Below are positions 47,463 to 59,400 of a stretch of 64,000 nucleotides of DNA, one piece after another. Within the stretch, counting starts at the first letter, position 1. Every line of letters starts with the position of its first letter. Under the pieces are notes generated by a model. The model saw nothing but the letters and a program-made list of their open reading frames with translations. It was not told the DNA's origin and did not search any database. The position numbers were made by a program, and so were the translations under genes. Source of the DNA: Prosopis cineraria (Eukaryota; Streptophyta; Magnoliopsida; Fabales; Fabaceae); NCBI RefSeq assembly GCF_029017545.1, contig NW_026555332.1, positions 8,680,501 through 8,744,500 of the forward strand. Reading direction: 5' to 3'.

Positions 47463-49641
47463 TGGATATGATAGTACGACTTCCGACTTTGTACGAGCTT
47501 ATCTTGTTCCATGGCTTGACTTTGAAATCAAACCCTACCTGTGTTTTCTTAATCCTCTCCTTCATTATTATATTATTCCACTTTTATATCCATTTCTTTC
47601 ATCATTTGCTTCCATCGCCTACCAACATGTTATGCTTCCCTTTTTATGAATTTGCAATGCATATGTAATGTTTCAAAAGTTTAAATCCTTTAATTTTTTA
47701 TGTGGATTAATGTGGAACATGTCATTCGATCTGTCTGTTAGATTTAGCTACTTGGACAGTCAAGTAAATGATCATTAATTCCTTGAAGAGTAATTAGCAC
47801 TATGTCTATGATCACTTGTATATTTCAAGCAGGTTGTGAAACATATATAAAATGCAATAATGAAAATTTTAGTTATTTAAATTTGCGTCTCAATTGTTGA
47901 TCTGGTTCCAGCTCAAATTCAACTTTTAGTAGTTTAGTTTTTTAAGTTTGTCTCAATTGTTAATTTGATCTTTTTTGCTTGAAGAAGAGATAATACTGTT
48001 AAAATTTGCAGACATAGATAATGAAATATTGGTTCAAACTAGATCTCCAACTTCTTCCTATTCCATGCATTCCCCCAACAATCAAGTTCATTAAAAGTGA
48101 CGGATTTAGGAAAATTGGATAGTGAGGGTAAAATTTTTACCTGAGTTAAATATATATATTATTTTTTAAAAAATATAATTTTTAATATTTATTAATTTCA
48201 TTAGAGTAAAACATTAAATACTAAATAATACGGGCCTGTAATTTTTATAGTTATTAAAATTTTCTTTTTATTTTTTATTAAAAAATATATTTATCTCTTT
48301 GGGATAGTAAAGAAACAATTTACAATTTTAATTTTGAATTATTACTTCCACCATTCTCAAACTATTGAAGTTTAATATTATAATATATAGATTAGATTTG
48401 AGTTAAGTAAACTTTTGAAGGAGATTAGTGAAACTGTTTAATGGAGCAAATGAATTTTTCTTTTTTTGGGGGGGCAATTGTAATTTTCTAAGGAGGCGAA
48501 GAAAATATTTTGGATTATTATATCTAATTTTCTCCTTCTCTTCTGGGGGCAAGCTACTGTGCCACCAAAGTCCATCCCCGTTTATTAAGCACGCTGTGGA
48601 ACACAAAAAGACATCCAATAGTGTTGATGTTGGGCGAATTATGTAAGTCGTCACGTACACATCGGATAAAGTTAATTTAAAATATAGGTTACTTTTTCTT
48701 AATGTTATAAGGTTAGGATTAAAATAAAAAATAAAATTAAGATGTTGGGACATTATAAGAAACATTGAAAAATGGCACATTAGAAGCTCTTAGCCCATTA
48801 AAATATAGTGCGAATCTTACTTGTATGTATCATCCTTCCTTAAATAAAGAGATAGATAGATATACAAACAGTAGGCCTCACTTTTTACATTTTAAGTCCT
48901 AAAAGAGCAAAATTCACCTATATGTACTCATCTTAAAATAGATATCCATCAACATCAGGAACCTCTGTTCTTCGTTTCAATGAGAAAGTTTTCCATTGTC
49001 TTTCATTCATTGCTTTCAGCAAGCTCTAGCGCAGGAGATGTTAACAAAATCATAAGTGATTTATTTTCTTTTCTCTGTAGCTTTTAGTACTACTCGGGAT
49101 AATTTTTACTTTAATTCCCCTTCCCCTTGAGACTTGTTAAATTTTATGTATTATAACTTTTCTTTTTAATAAATTGATTTTTTATATATAAAAAAAAAGT
49201 AAAGTGACTTTAAGGATTTGTATGATTATGCATGATTGGGTACTAATAAAAGATTTATTTTTCAGTGGAATTATGTTGATATAAGCCAGGTGACTGGGTT
49301 TATTTTATATCTCCTGGCCACCGCTCCCAAGTAAAAAAAAAAAAAATAGACCTATTTTGACACAGCATATATGGCCTTGTTTAATAATTGTTTTATTTCC
49401 AAAAACTTCAGCTTCAAACAGCTAAGCTTGGGTTTTTTTTTCCCTTTCTATCCAAAAAATGTGTCCTTGTCATGAGAGCAAAAGAAGAGGAAGAACAAAA
49501 ACAAATCGCACCATCTCTATAGGTAAATGCCTTATATCCATTTCTCCCCGAAGTTACAAAATGATTCGCAATAGAGAGATTCTTGCATGCATAGTATGTA
49601 AATTTAGGAGCAGAGCCATGATTTAATAGTAAGAGAGCTGA

Positions 49642-49672
<31 letters not shown>

Positions 49673-50894
49673 TACCAAAGTATTCATAAATTTTAGGGGA
49701 AGCTGAAAGTACGTAACATTTATATAATATTAAAAAAATTTAAAAACTAATTGGTCCTCCTCCCTCCTCTCGTGTGTAAAGTATTTATTTGACAAACTTA
49801 TTATACCATTTTCCATTGCAGGGGTGCGCACTCTTTTGAGGCAAATTTACCCACTTGCTACAATAAAAAATATAAATTATCCAGATATTATACTTTACAA
49901 AATGTTTATTCAAATACTACAAATTCAAATAAGTTAACATCTATCAAACCGAGTTTTTAAAAAATTATGATACACAACTCGATTTGCATCAATCCAAGTT
50001 GTATGTCAAATAATATTGAGCATATAGAGTGGCAGTGCTGCTACACAAAAAAAAAAATTAAAATTTTACCTTTGAATTTTCCTACACATAAAAACATTCA
50101 CTTTAACTTTTTTTGATTTTTCTATATATTTTTATTAATTAATTTATTTCTTAATTAATTTACATTAAAAATTATTTACATATATAATATTTTGCTTTAT
50201 ATTATAAGATAGTGGTGTTGGAAGTGTGGTTAAAATGACGTACTAGATTTTACCCCCAAAAAAAAATCACGTACTAGATTCAAGAGATATAATATTCAAA
50301 TTCCATGGGCGAAAAAAAATGTTAAATTTTTATTGTTTTATATTTTCATACAATAAGCGACTGTTATTGTAAGCGTTGACTAAAAATTAGAAAAAATTTT
50401 ACCTTAAAAGATAAGCAACACTTAAATGTACAGCAATCGGTCTACATATATGTAGGCAGGGCAGTCAAAAACAGTCCTTATTATAATTAAAAATCATAAA
50501 TGCCCGACCAACCACATTCATGATGTATTCAATGAGTTTGGTCAAAAGTACTTGTCTTTGTAAACCATCTCAATAAATTGATTGGGAGGCAAAGGAAGTG
50601 GCGAGAAAGAGTACTTCAAGTCATCGTCACCAAGCTAGAAAATGCAGAACTGAATCTCAGTGTGCTTCTTTTATTCCCAATAATTGTGGATAGAGAATTT
50701 TTTATTGAAGACAATCTTATTTAAAATATAGTCAGCCATCTTTCTTAATGAAAATTTAAACCTAAATTCATTATGTTATGAAAGACCAGTCACCTTTACT
50801 AAACCTATGTAATTCTCATTGGTCATCTCGAACTGCTTCTCATTCTAATGATGGATTACTATATTGCATAACAAAGTTAATTAATTATTTTTGC
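47463..50894. other. Intergenic, no supported gene
   Basis: AT-rich with weak small ORFs. A G-run near 48465-48475 and short repeats resemble debris of a non-autonomous transposon (48100-48600), but termini do not match well. An (AT)n tract lies at about 49649-49672. Confidence 0.4.
49647..49672. repeat. (AT)n microsatellite
   Basis: About thirteen AT units. Confidence 0.95.
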
Positions 50895-51010
50895 AGATTC
50901 ATGGCAGAACATTAATAATCACAAGACCAAGCCCTTGCAGAGGAATATCAGCTGTGCTGAAAGACCATATGGAGACCAATTTCTTGGTCAGTCCTCTCAT
51001 ATCTCACTTA
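50895..51010 (+). pseudogene. Relic of a fourth peptide-family copy
   Basis: About 115 bp align by eye with the middle of the paralogues. ATTCATGGCAGAACA matches the SWQN segment. After a frameshift, GGAGACCAATTTCTTGGTCA and CCTCTCAT match the ETSFFVDPL block. No signal peptide or cysteine-rich end is found nearby. It marks an ancient copy between the single gene and the tandem pair. Confidence 0.65.
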
Positions 51011-53413
51011 CCATTCGTATGGATGGAGAGAAAAACAGGGGGATGAAAACAAGAAAGAAAAATTTACTATTTTTGGATATATCATGAGATTTCAAGTTGT
51101 GCTTTTTTCTTGAAAACCCTTTAGAGTAGATCACATGCAATAAGTAAATGGCATCATGTTCTATGTTTTATCATATGGATCTCCAATTTGATAGTAAAAA
51201 TTAGATTTTTCATATTCAGTGTCATTTCTAGCGAGGCCCAAGCTATTATGATCACTATTACTTTATATCAGATCTCAATAGCTGGTGCGGTTTATGTTCT
51301 GTGTTTTGTGGGCAATATTTGTATTTTGTTAATTCGATCAGAAAATAAATCGGGAATTTCCTTTTGTATGAATATTTTTTTCTCAGATTTATTAATTTTT
51401 CCATGTTCTTCCTCCGGGTCAGATTATCCATCCTCAAATGAGTTAGATCTAATAATCCTCTCCGGAGCACGTTGTTGTGGCTCTGTTTGGAGAGAAACTC
51501 TCAGTTCAGCTCTCTGTGACTCCTTGGAACAGATCAACAATGGCATGGCGTAGGTTTAACTACTGTATTCAATTGAGGAGCTCTCAAGCTCTGTGGACCC
51601 CAACTTAAGTACTGCTGAATTTGATTTGGATTCTGTAGTAATCTAAATCCACTAATTTAATGAAGGTCAGTTATAATTATTAGATTTCATCAATCGATAT
51701 CCAAAATTCAAAACAATTGTTATGATCAGAATATCTCTTACCTACACTATCCACTCTAAAAATTTGAGATTAGGTGTTTGTTGAGTATCATATGGTAAAA
51801 TTTCTTAGTATAACTGTTCGATTAAATTGAACAGTTATCATGTGACATATTCATTAAGATTTGTGCTACTTAACATATTCAAATGGAAACTTAAAATTGA
51901 ACTTGATACTACGTAAGGCAAAAACTTGTTGAAATAAACCAAAAGAAAATTCTCGATATGTATTAGATGAGTGTTTATGATATGTGTGTGTGTGTAAATA
52001 ATAAGTAGTTTTATTATGATATATTTATTATTATGCAGTTATAAATAATTAAGTATACATAATATATTATTTACAATTAGATAAACAATATATACATGTG
52101 GTCGTACATATATAATATGATACACACACAATACACATTACTTTTTCCGTTAAAAAATGTAAAAAAAAATTGAAAAGTTGAATATTAAAAAATGTAAGGT
52201 ATTTTTAATTTTTAAAAGTGTCCCTATTAAATAGATTACTTTATATTTTTTTAGGATATAAATAAGAATAAATATAAAAAAATAAGATTAGTTTAAAAAT
52301 AAGAAACTACTTTATTAGGAGATGAAATTCGGTTAAAAGCGCATGTACATTTTTTTATAAAAGGAGTATAACTTTAATAAAGATGCAATTTTAGGCATGT
52401 ATACGTTATTTTTATTTTATTTTTAACTATATGAAATAATTATTTATTGATAAAACACGTGATATTTTTCACAATTAATAAAAAAAAATTATAATTATAA
52501 AACTAATTAATAATAATACATGACATTGTGCAACAGCATATATATTTCCACCAATCCTTTTTATATGATTTAGTATTTCAAAATATAAGATATTTTTTAA
52601 AAAATAAAATTTTATTCATGATAATTATTTGATATTACCCCACATTATTTCATTTCTTAAATAAATTTACTTCCATTCCTCCCTTATTAATGAAAGATAT
52701 TTTGGAAATTTTATAAAAAATTTAATTTAATATTATAAATTGTATTTAATAAATTTTATTGATATGTGTAATTTTATCATTAAAAAAACTTTATAAATTG
52801 GGGCAGATGGAATAATAAATAATATCGTCTATTATGATAAATTGAGATTTATTCTTCTAATTAAACAATACAAGTTGTTTGGCCAAAAGAAAAACAATAC
52901 TGTACGTACAGTTAACTTATGTAAGAAGTTAACTGTAATTATTACAAACTCAAGATCTTGAATTTAAGGGAAGTGTTTCGATAAATTAAGAAATTGACAC
53001 AGGACCCACATACAGTACTTCTGTAGCTTGCACACACAGTTGAGTTGTGAACACTGGACATTGATTAGTCAATATGAACCAATTTAACACGTACGGTTAA
53101 CTGATTAAAATAAAAAAAGTTACGCTTATATGCTTTTTGTTGGTACTTTTTTAAATTGCATAGATTTGTTAACAAAGTAATAAATAAATATTTTTAATGA
53201 ATTTTGTGTAGATTATATAGATATCTACTTTATTTTTATAAGATGTTTAATTTGTACATTTTAAGAAACTTTATGAAATTAAAAGTATTGAAGAAATATA
53301 TGTATAATTGGTACTTAAAAAATATTTTTTGGCCACAGTAATAAAAAAATATGGGAGAATTATATTATTCAAATATTTCTGATAATACAATTAATTATCG
53401 CAAGATACATTAA
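51011..53413. other. AT-rich intergenic DNA
   Basis: An open frame of 121 codons at 51188-51553 lacks recognisable motifs and has no paralogue here. The rest is AT-rich with no clear element. Confidence 0.4.
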
Positions 53414-53421
53414 CAATTCAA

Positions 53422-54722
53422 TAAAGCCGATAATTCAGGTAGGTCGGGCTCAATTCGGACTATGCTTATTCAGATCAAACTTAAAGTATTTTATCCCTTC
53501 TAAAAAGCTCATATAGCCAAACTTAGCCCTAACACCTTTGGGCTTCGGGCTTATTCGAGCTTGCCCAAATACCCAAAAATTTTTTTAAATTATTTTTTTA
53601 TTTTTTTGAATCAATTTTAATTTTTAAATAATTTTATTAAAAATAAAATATTATTTTAAATTTAAAAGAATAAAATAAAAAATAACTTATCAATTTTATA
53701 CTTAAGTACCTCTGTTATTATTTTGTTGTATTATGTGTAATTTGTTCATCAATATTTTCTTTACTTGTAAATTAATATCTTAAATGTTTAAATATTGCTC
53801 TTATCATAGTCATATATAAATATTTTATGTATTTTGATTAAATTATATTATTTTAATAATGATTAAGTTGATCTCAATTCAATACTATTAATTTAAAATT
53901 ATTATCCTAATTAGTTCAACGTTTTTAATAACTTTTGAGTAAATTATACTTTTTATTTTTATAAATATAAAAAAAATAGCCATCATTATAGTATATAAAG
54001 TAAAATTATTTAATTATGAGTAAAATATTTTTTTTTGAAATCATTTTTCTTTAACTTTTTATATTACTTAACCCTTACGTATAAAGGATTTTTAGTCTAG
54101 TTTATTCTTAATTTTTAACCAAGTCTAGCATGGATAATAACCAAGTAATTATTTAAGAATATTATTCTATTTATTATGTTTATCTAGTAGTAGAGTCAAA
54201 AATTCATACATGCTCGAATTTTATTTTTAAAGTTATTTTTATTTAAAATTAATTATCTTATTTTAAAAAATATAAAATTGATTTTTTTTATACAAAAATG
54301 ATGTATAGGACTCAAAATTTTAAAAAAAACATTGGGTCTTAAAAGATAAAAATTAATATTAAAATATATTTTAAATATAATTTTGATATATTTTATTGGT
54401 TAAAAATAATAATATTTTAATTTTTTAAAAAATAAATATAGTAATACACTCAAATATATAGTATTCTGATATAAAATGATATAAAACTTAAAAAATTAAT
54501 TAATATTTATCATATTTTATATTTTTAAAAAGAATTATTTTTTTTTCGAGTAGTTGGGCCAAGCCCGAACCCGATCAGGCTAGGCCTGAAGTTCCTCGAG
54601 CCTATTTAGGCAGCTTGAATAGATCCAAACATTAAAAAAATAATATTTTTTAGAACTTGGTCCTAAATTTTTCGAGCGGGTTCGAACTGACCTGTCGAGC
54701 CTAGCCCAAATTATCGGCTCTA
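53422..54722. mobile_element. hAT-like non-autonomous transposon, 1.3 kb
   Basis: The left end TAAAGCCGATAATT and right end AATTATCGGCTCTA are inverted repeats. The similarity extends inward through GGTCGGGCTC and GAGCCTAGCCC. The 8 bp outside are CAATTCAA and CAACTTAG, matching at five positions with three transitions, consistent with a decayed 8-bp hAT duplication. The interior is AT-rich and non-coding, and GC-rich motifs cluster at the ends. Confidence 0.65.
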
Positions 54723-55390
54723 CAACTTAGCTTAGCAAAATGACTACTAAAGTGAAAATAATTGTCAGTAAACCTTTTGGTATTTAATTATATTGTAAGG
54801 GCCATTAAGAGAATTTGATGGAATTGAGAAAAAAAGAAGAAAACTTGAAGGCTTTGAAGATTCATTTTAGGATTTATGCATATTTTATTTTAATTATTGT
54901 AATTTTACATTTATTGTTATCTTTTAGGATTTTGTCAATTAATCTTATCATTTAGAATATTTACATTTAATTGTATGATTTTTAGAATGTTCTCGTATTT
55001 ATTTCTAGAGTTAAGTTAATAAATAATACTTTAGGCTTTACTTTGTAGGAGTTTGAAAGAATAAGAATTGTTACCATTTTAGGTTTAATTTGAGTTTCAA
55101 TTTTCTCTTTAATTATCTATGAGTTCTTTTAGTTTTCCTTCCCCCTTCTCCCTTCTCTTCTCTCTTTCCCCTTCCCATCCTCCATCAATAATTCTCCCAA
55201 AGAATGTTAATAGAACATTTCATCATTATGAGCAGCCCTTTGTTGAGTGAATTTCTCATTGGTTGTTGGTGCGACGACTTTTAGTCACAACAAGATATTA
55301 ATTTTCTGTCACCCACTTGTGGCGATTCATCATCTCACAAGTCGCATTGACGATTCCAACTTTTTATCTTTTGGGCACCTAGCTAGGCCT

Positions 55391-55400
55391 CTATAAAGAG
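55391..55400 (+). promoter_or_regulatory. TATA box of peptide gene copy 2
   Basis: CTATAAAGAG, about 75 bp before the ATG at 55467. The same box precedes copy 3 at 56113-56120, inside a near-identical promoter. Confidence 0.75.
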
Positions 55401-55466
55401 ATGTAGAAGGTAGATCACAGAAAACTAGCTCACAAGTGAGAGCGAGTTCATCATCGATAAAAGAGA

Positions 55467-55832
55467 ATGAAGAAATTCATCTCCAAATTGCTTCTGTTTC
55501 TACTGATGATGACGACGATGACGACTATATTACAGATCAAGGTTTTTGCATATACTTCATGGCAGAACCAGACCATGGCCTCGCACAACATGAACGACAA
55601 CATCAGTCATGTCGAAGATCATGTTGTGGAGACCAGTTTGTTCGTTGATCCTCTCATCATAGCCTCACTTGCAGACCTCCATAACATTTTCCGAACTAAA
55701 GATGCAAACAAACCTTCTGTTCAATGCCCTGCAAACACACCCTACGGTACTAGCTGCCTCAACCCGCAAAAAATTCAAGCAACAAAACCAAATTGTGGCG
55801 TCTTCTATAGAGCTCCCGGATGCGTGAAGTAA
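55467..55832 (+). CDS. Small secreted cysteine-containing peptide, copy 2
   Basis: 121 residues, no intron evident. A strong signal peptide covers residues 1-28 (ends IKVFA, then YTSWQNQ). The family block VEDHVVETSLFVDPL follows at about 50-64. The C-terminal end has four Cys spaced C-X9-C-X12-C-X8-C, beginning QCPANTPYGTSC and ending GCVK. It is the intact member of a 722-bp tandem pair with copy 3. A TATA box lies 75 bp upstream. AATAAA signals occur downstream near 55972. The family is unrecognised. An apoplastic peptide role is inferred from the signal sequence and paired cysteines only. An out-of-frame ORF at 55436-55648 is a shadow. Confidence 0.8.
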   Translation: MKKFISKLLLFLLMMTTMTTILQIKVFAYTSWQNQTMASHNMNDNISHVEDHVVETSLFVDPLIIASLADLHNIFRTKDANKPSVQCPANTPYGTSCLNPQKIQATKPNCGVFYRAPGCVK

Positions 55833-55854
55833 TTCGTTATTAGTTATTGGTTAG

Positions 55855-55892
<38 letters not shown>
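55855..55892. repeat. (GT)n microsatellite
   Basis: About eighteen GT units, 23 bp after the copy 2 stop. It is not present after copy 3. Confidence 0.95.
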
Positions 55893-55897
<5 letters not shown>

Positions 55898-56112
55898 ATA
55901 TATGCTTAATTTCTTTCTCGTTGTTATGTTTAATTATGGTTTCTCATTGTCATTTGGTAGTATTCATCGCAAATAAATAAACAAATAAAATGCGACGACC
56001 TTTAGTGACAAGAAGATCATCAATTTTCTGTCATCCACTTGTGGCGATTCATCATCTCACAAGTCGCATTCACGATTCCAACTTTTTATCTTTTGGGCAC
56101 CTAGCTAGGCCT

Positions 56113-56120
56113 CTATAAAG
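56113..56120 (+). promoter_or_regulatory. TATA box of peptide gene copy 3
   Basis: CTATAAAG in the duplicated promoter, same spacing to the ATG as in copy 2. Confidence 0.75.
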
Positions 56121-56188
56121 AGATGTAGAGGATAGCTCACAGAAAACTAGCTCACAAGTGAGAGCGAGTTCATCATCGATAAAGGAGA

Positions 56189-56560
56189 ATGAAGAAATTC
56201 ATCCCCAAATTGCTTCTGCTTCTACTGATGATGACGACGATGACGACTATATTACAGATCAAGGTTTTTGCATATACTTCATGGCAGAACCAGACCATGG
56301 CCTCGCACAACATGAACGACAACATTAGTTATGTCGAAGATCGTGTTGTGGAGACCAGTTTCTTCATTGATCCTCTCATCATAGTCTCACTTGATTTCGC
56401 CGATAAGGTTCTCCAGAGCAAGGATCCAAATAAACCTTCTGTTCAATGCCCTCCAAACACACCTACACTACTAGCTGCCTCCACATGCAAAAAGTTGATC
56501 CAACAAAACCAAATTGCTACGTCTACAATAAAGATCCCAAATGCATGCAACCTTAACTAG
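56189..56560 (+). CDS. Small secreted peptide, copy 3, with frameshifted C-terminus
   Basis: As it stands the frame encodes 123 residues. The signal peptide (1-28) and family block VEDRVVETSFFIDPL are almost identical to copy 2. At 56461-56463 copy 3 has ACCTAC where copy 2 has ACCCTAC, one base fewer. After this point the frame loses the family cysteine pattern (only one of the next three cysteines is roughly placed). The alternative downstream frame keeps the C-X9-C-X12-C-X8-C spacing of copy 2 to a stop a few bases before 56560. So this is either a recent frameshift mutation, an assembly error in a short C run, or an allele with a new tail. Confidence 0.65.
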   Translation: MKKFIPKLLLLLLMMTTMTTILQIKVFAYTSWQNQTMASHNMNDNISYVEDRVVETSFFIDPLIIVSLDFADKVLQSKDPNKPSVQCPPNTPTLLAASTCKKLIQQNQIATSTIKIPNACNLN

Positions 56561-58600
56561 TTTTTAGTTACTCTCTCTTCCCCAAATGCTTAATTTGTTT
56601 CTTGTTCTCGCCTTTAATTATGCTTGTTTTTAGATTTAATTTGCAGCGCCCTGCAATTAAGTTTGAGTCCTTCTTAAGCAGAAGATTGATGTTCATAGTT
56701 TGTATCAATATTGTATCTTTTAAATTTAGCGATGCCAACAACAATCAGCAAGTTGTTCCAGTAGATTGCACCACCTCTCCCAGCTAAAAGAAGTCCCCAT
56801 CTTGAACTTAAGCAGGTATTTGTATATTTAATTTGATTGTATGAAAAAAATTAGCTACTTGAAGTCATGTCAATAGTCTTTCCATGAGTATTTTAGTAGC
56901 ACTATTTTTATCTTTAATGCACGATTTTCATTATTCATTTATTAAAATAGTAGAAGTGATTGTGGCAAGTTGTTCGCTATTGATATCCATTTCGAAGTGA
57001 TTGCATGGTCCAAGCAATTTTGTGAAGGCAAAAGCCATAATTAATACTTCCTCCATACTAATTTATAATAATTTTTTGGTAAAATTATACATATTGATAA
57101 GTTTATTAAATATAATTTATAATCTTAAACTTTCTATAAAATTTTGAAAATATCATTCATTAATAAGAGAGAAAGGAAAGAAAATTTACTTAAGTAATGA
57201 AATAATGAAGGATGATATATTAAAATATTTATAATTAATAAAATTTTTTTTTTTAAAATATCTTATATTTTAAAATATAAAAGTTACTTTTAAAAATATT
57301 TTATAAAATGAGACGAAGAAGCATCATAAGAAGATTATGCTTATTTCTACCCAAAAAAAAAATTACAAAAAAAAAAAGTACGAGGATATGCTTACCATGT
57401 GCGCCTTCCTTTCTCATTCAATATTGAAATTAACATCTCACGTTTTCTCCGAACAATCACGTACGAAAGTGGGCCTGAGTCAATTATTGATGGTGTTTTC
57501 ATTAGTCATGATGTGGGAGGAGGACGTCTCCTCTTTACTCTTTTGTTTCCTTTCTTTTCTCCTTCATTAATATTATTATTGGATTAACGTTTTAACAGCT
57601 CTAATTTTATATTTAATAAAATTTTTATTTTAATTTTATATAAAAATATATAAATAAATGTAAACTATTAAATTTTAATCTAAACAATTTAAAACATAAT
57701 ATTTTATTTATATATTTATGTAAAAATTATAAAAATAATTTTATCAACAATTAAATTTGAACTCTTAAAAAGTTTTGATCCTAAGTTGACGAGGGAGAAA
57801 AGGAGGAAAATTGAGAATAAAGAAAAAGAGACACCCTCTAACGCACGCGTAAAATTAATTAATTATGTAGCTAGGTATGAGTATGGTACATTAATTGTCG
57901 GGTCATGATATTATTGATTTACCACGGGGGTAGGTCAGGCGCAATAAACTCAAAGATCCATCTCTAGATCTTGGGATAATATTGATCAAAGTAAAGACTT
58001 CTCAATGTGACTCTTGAGTAAATATGGTCACCTTAAGATTTTCAACCTCTTGATATCAAAACCATGGATTTCTTAAGCATATTGACTATTGACATGATTC
58101 ATTTTCATGAATTGTGGTCAGATTCTTTTAGACCTAAATTTATCATGGAAGTAAGTGTAGTGCATACTAAAATTTTGGCATGACAAAAATAAGATATTAT
58201 TAAATTAAGCTTTTAAGAAAAATGAGAGAATTTAGAAGAGAGACATATATAAGAAACATACTACTTTATTTCTCAGCCAACTGAGTTTTGAGCAAGTTCC
58301 CCTTACACATGAATGAAACTCCCTTTTATATATGAAAAGAGGAGAAAAATGACACACCGTTAATTATTACATGCATGCCATCTTTTTTAAAAGTTAAAAA
58401 CAAAAGTTAAAATAAAAGTAAAAATAACTTTTTTAAAAATTGACTTGACTAAAATAAAGACAACTTTGTCACAAGAGAAAAGTTATTTTTTAAAAAGCAA
58501 ATTCACATAATTAATTAGAGAATAAAGCTCCTTTATTTTGTATGCTTGTAGATATCAGATGATAGGTTGGAGTACCTCTAATTTTCTCTTTTTTGACATG
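56561..58600. other. Intergenic, no supported gene
   Basis: AT-rich. Short ORFs at 56602-56787 and 57337-57587 lack motifs and overlap each other in different frames. Confidence 0.4.
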
Positions 58601-58659
58601 CCACTCTAACTATTCTCTTTTCCTATTGTGCCTCTTTGTCCTCTTGTTCTTCATACTGG

Positions 58660-59400
58660 TGTGGAGTGATAGAGTACTTTGCTTTAGGGAATTGTTTATA
58701 AAATTGATACTCTATCTCATATGGATGTTAACTATCCAAATGAGGAAGTTCTAAGCCTTGAGATGGTTGGGTTCTATGAGTTATGGAAGCTTCTTCTGTC
58801 CATGTGGGGTGTATCCTTGCTATAGAGCAATATTAACAACCCATTCTAGAAGATGTATTTCTAAGCTTGGAGGATTGTCTGAGATGACAAGCTACTATGG
58901 AATTGGACCAAGTGAAGTATAATTAAGATTAGTATCAGTTCCTACAAAGTTATTTAACTCACATAAAAAATCTGTTTACTCAGTTAAAAACTTCTTTTTT
59001 ATCAAGAGAGGACTTCCATAAGTAGGTTTAATTAGCAATATAGAGATTCCCATGTTGATCTAAGTTATAAAGGTGATGGACAATGAAGAAGGAGTAAACA
59101 TTCTACTCCTTCAATGGCAACTTCCACAGGCCAAAAGATTTAATGACGTGAGAAATTTTCTTGCACCACTAGGATAATGGTGGAAACCATTCAAGGAAGT
59201 TCCAAAGCTTGGACCTCTCATTTTTTATATCACAGGGGCAGCGGTAAATGGTTAAAGGTGGAACAACAAGTGCACATGTATATAAGGTTGAGGGGGACCA
59301 AATATACTATTGGCTTCTTCTGGGATAAGACCTTGAATGTAGAGAATGGCCATATATAGCGTCTAGATGTCAAAGTATTCAAGTTGAGAGTTGATTAGAG
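58660..59400 (+). pseudogene. Decayed coding-like remnant, product not identified
   Basis: Reading frames broken by stops and shifts still show protein-like text, such as SLEMVGFYELWKLL, MTSYYGIGPSE, FNSHKKSVYSVKNFFF and HMYIRLRGTKYTIGFFW (the last in an ORF at 59177-59359). Frames shift at least twice. It resembles the upstream part of a pararetroviral polyprotein, which would complement the relic at 26.7 kb, but no diagnostic motif lets me confirm this. It could also be an unknown element or gene. Confidence 0.35.

Larger units (their letters stand above)
55270..55990 (+). repeat. Tandem duplication, unit 1 (offset ~722 bp)
   Basis: The promoter, leader and 5' coding half of this unit recur almost unchanged at 55991-56560, starting at TGCGACGAC in both. 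The offset between the two ATGs is 722 bp. Confidence 0.9.
55991..56560 (+). repeat. Tandem duplication, unit 2
   Basis: Repeats the promoter and gene of 55270-55832. The units are near-identical up to the ETS.F.DPLII block and clearly diverged after it. Confidence 0.9.

Noticed and set aside
48098..48600. Possible MITE with GACGGATTTAGG-like ends
   Set aside because: The proposed termini match poorly and no target duplication could be found.
51188..51553. 121-codon ORF with hydrophobic N-terminal part
   Set aside because: It has no family motif, no paralogue in the window and no promoter evidence, so it is kept only as a note.
55436..55648. 70-codon ORF overlapping peptide gene copy 2
   Set aside because: It is out of frame with the signal-peptide ORF, and its composition (Asp run) mirrors the ATGATGACG codons of the real frame.
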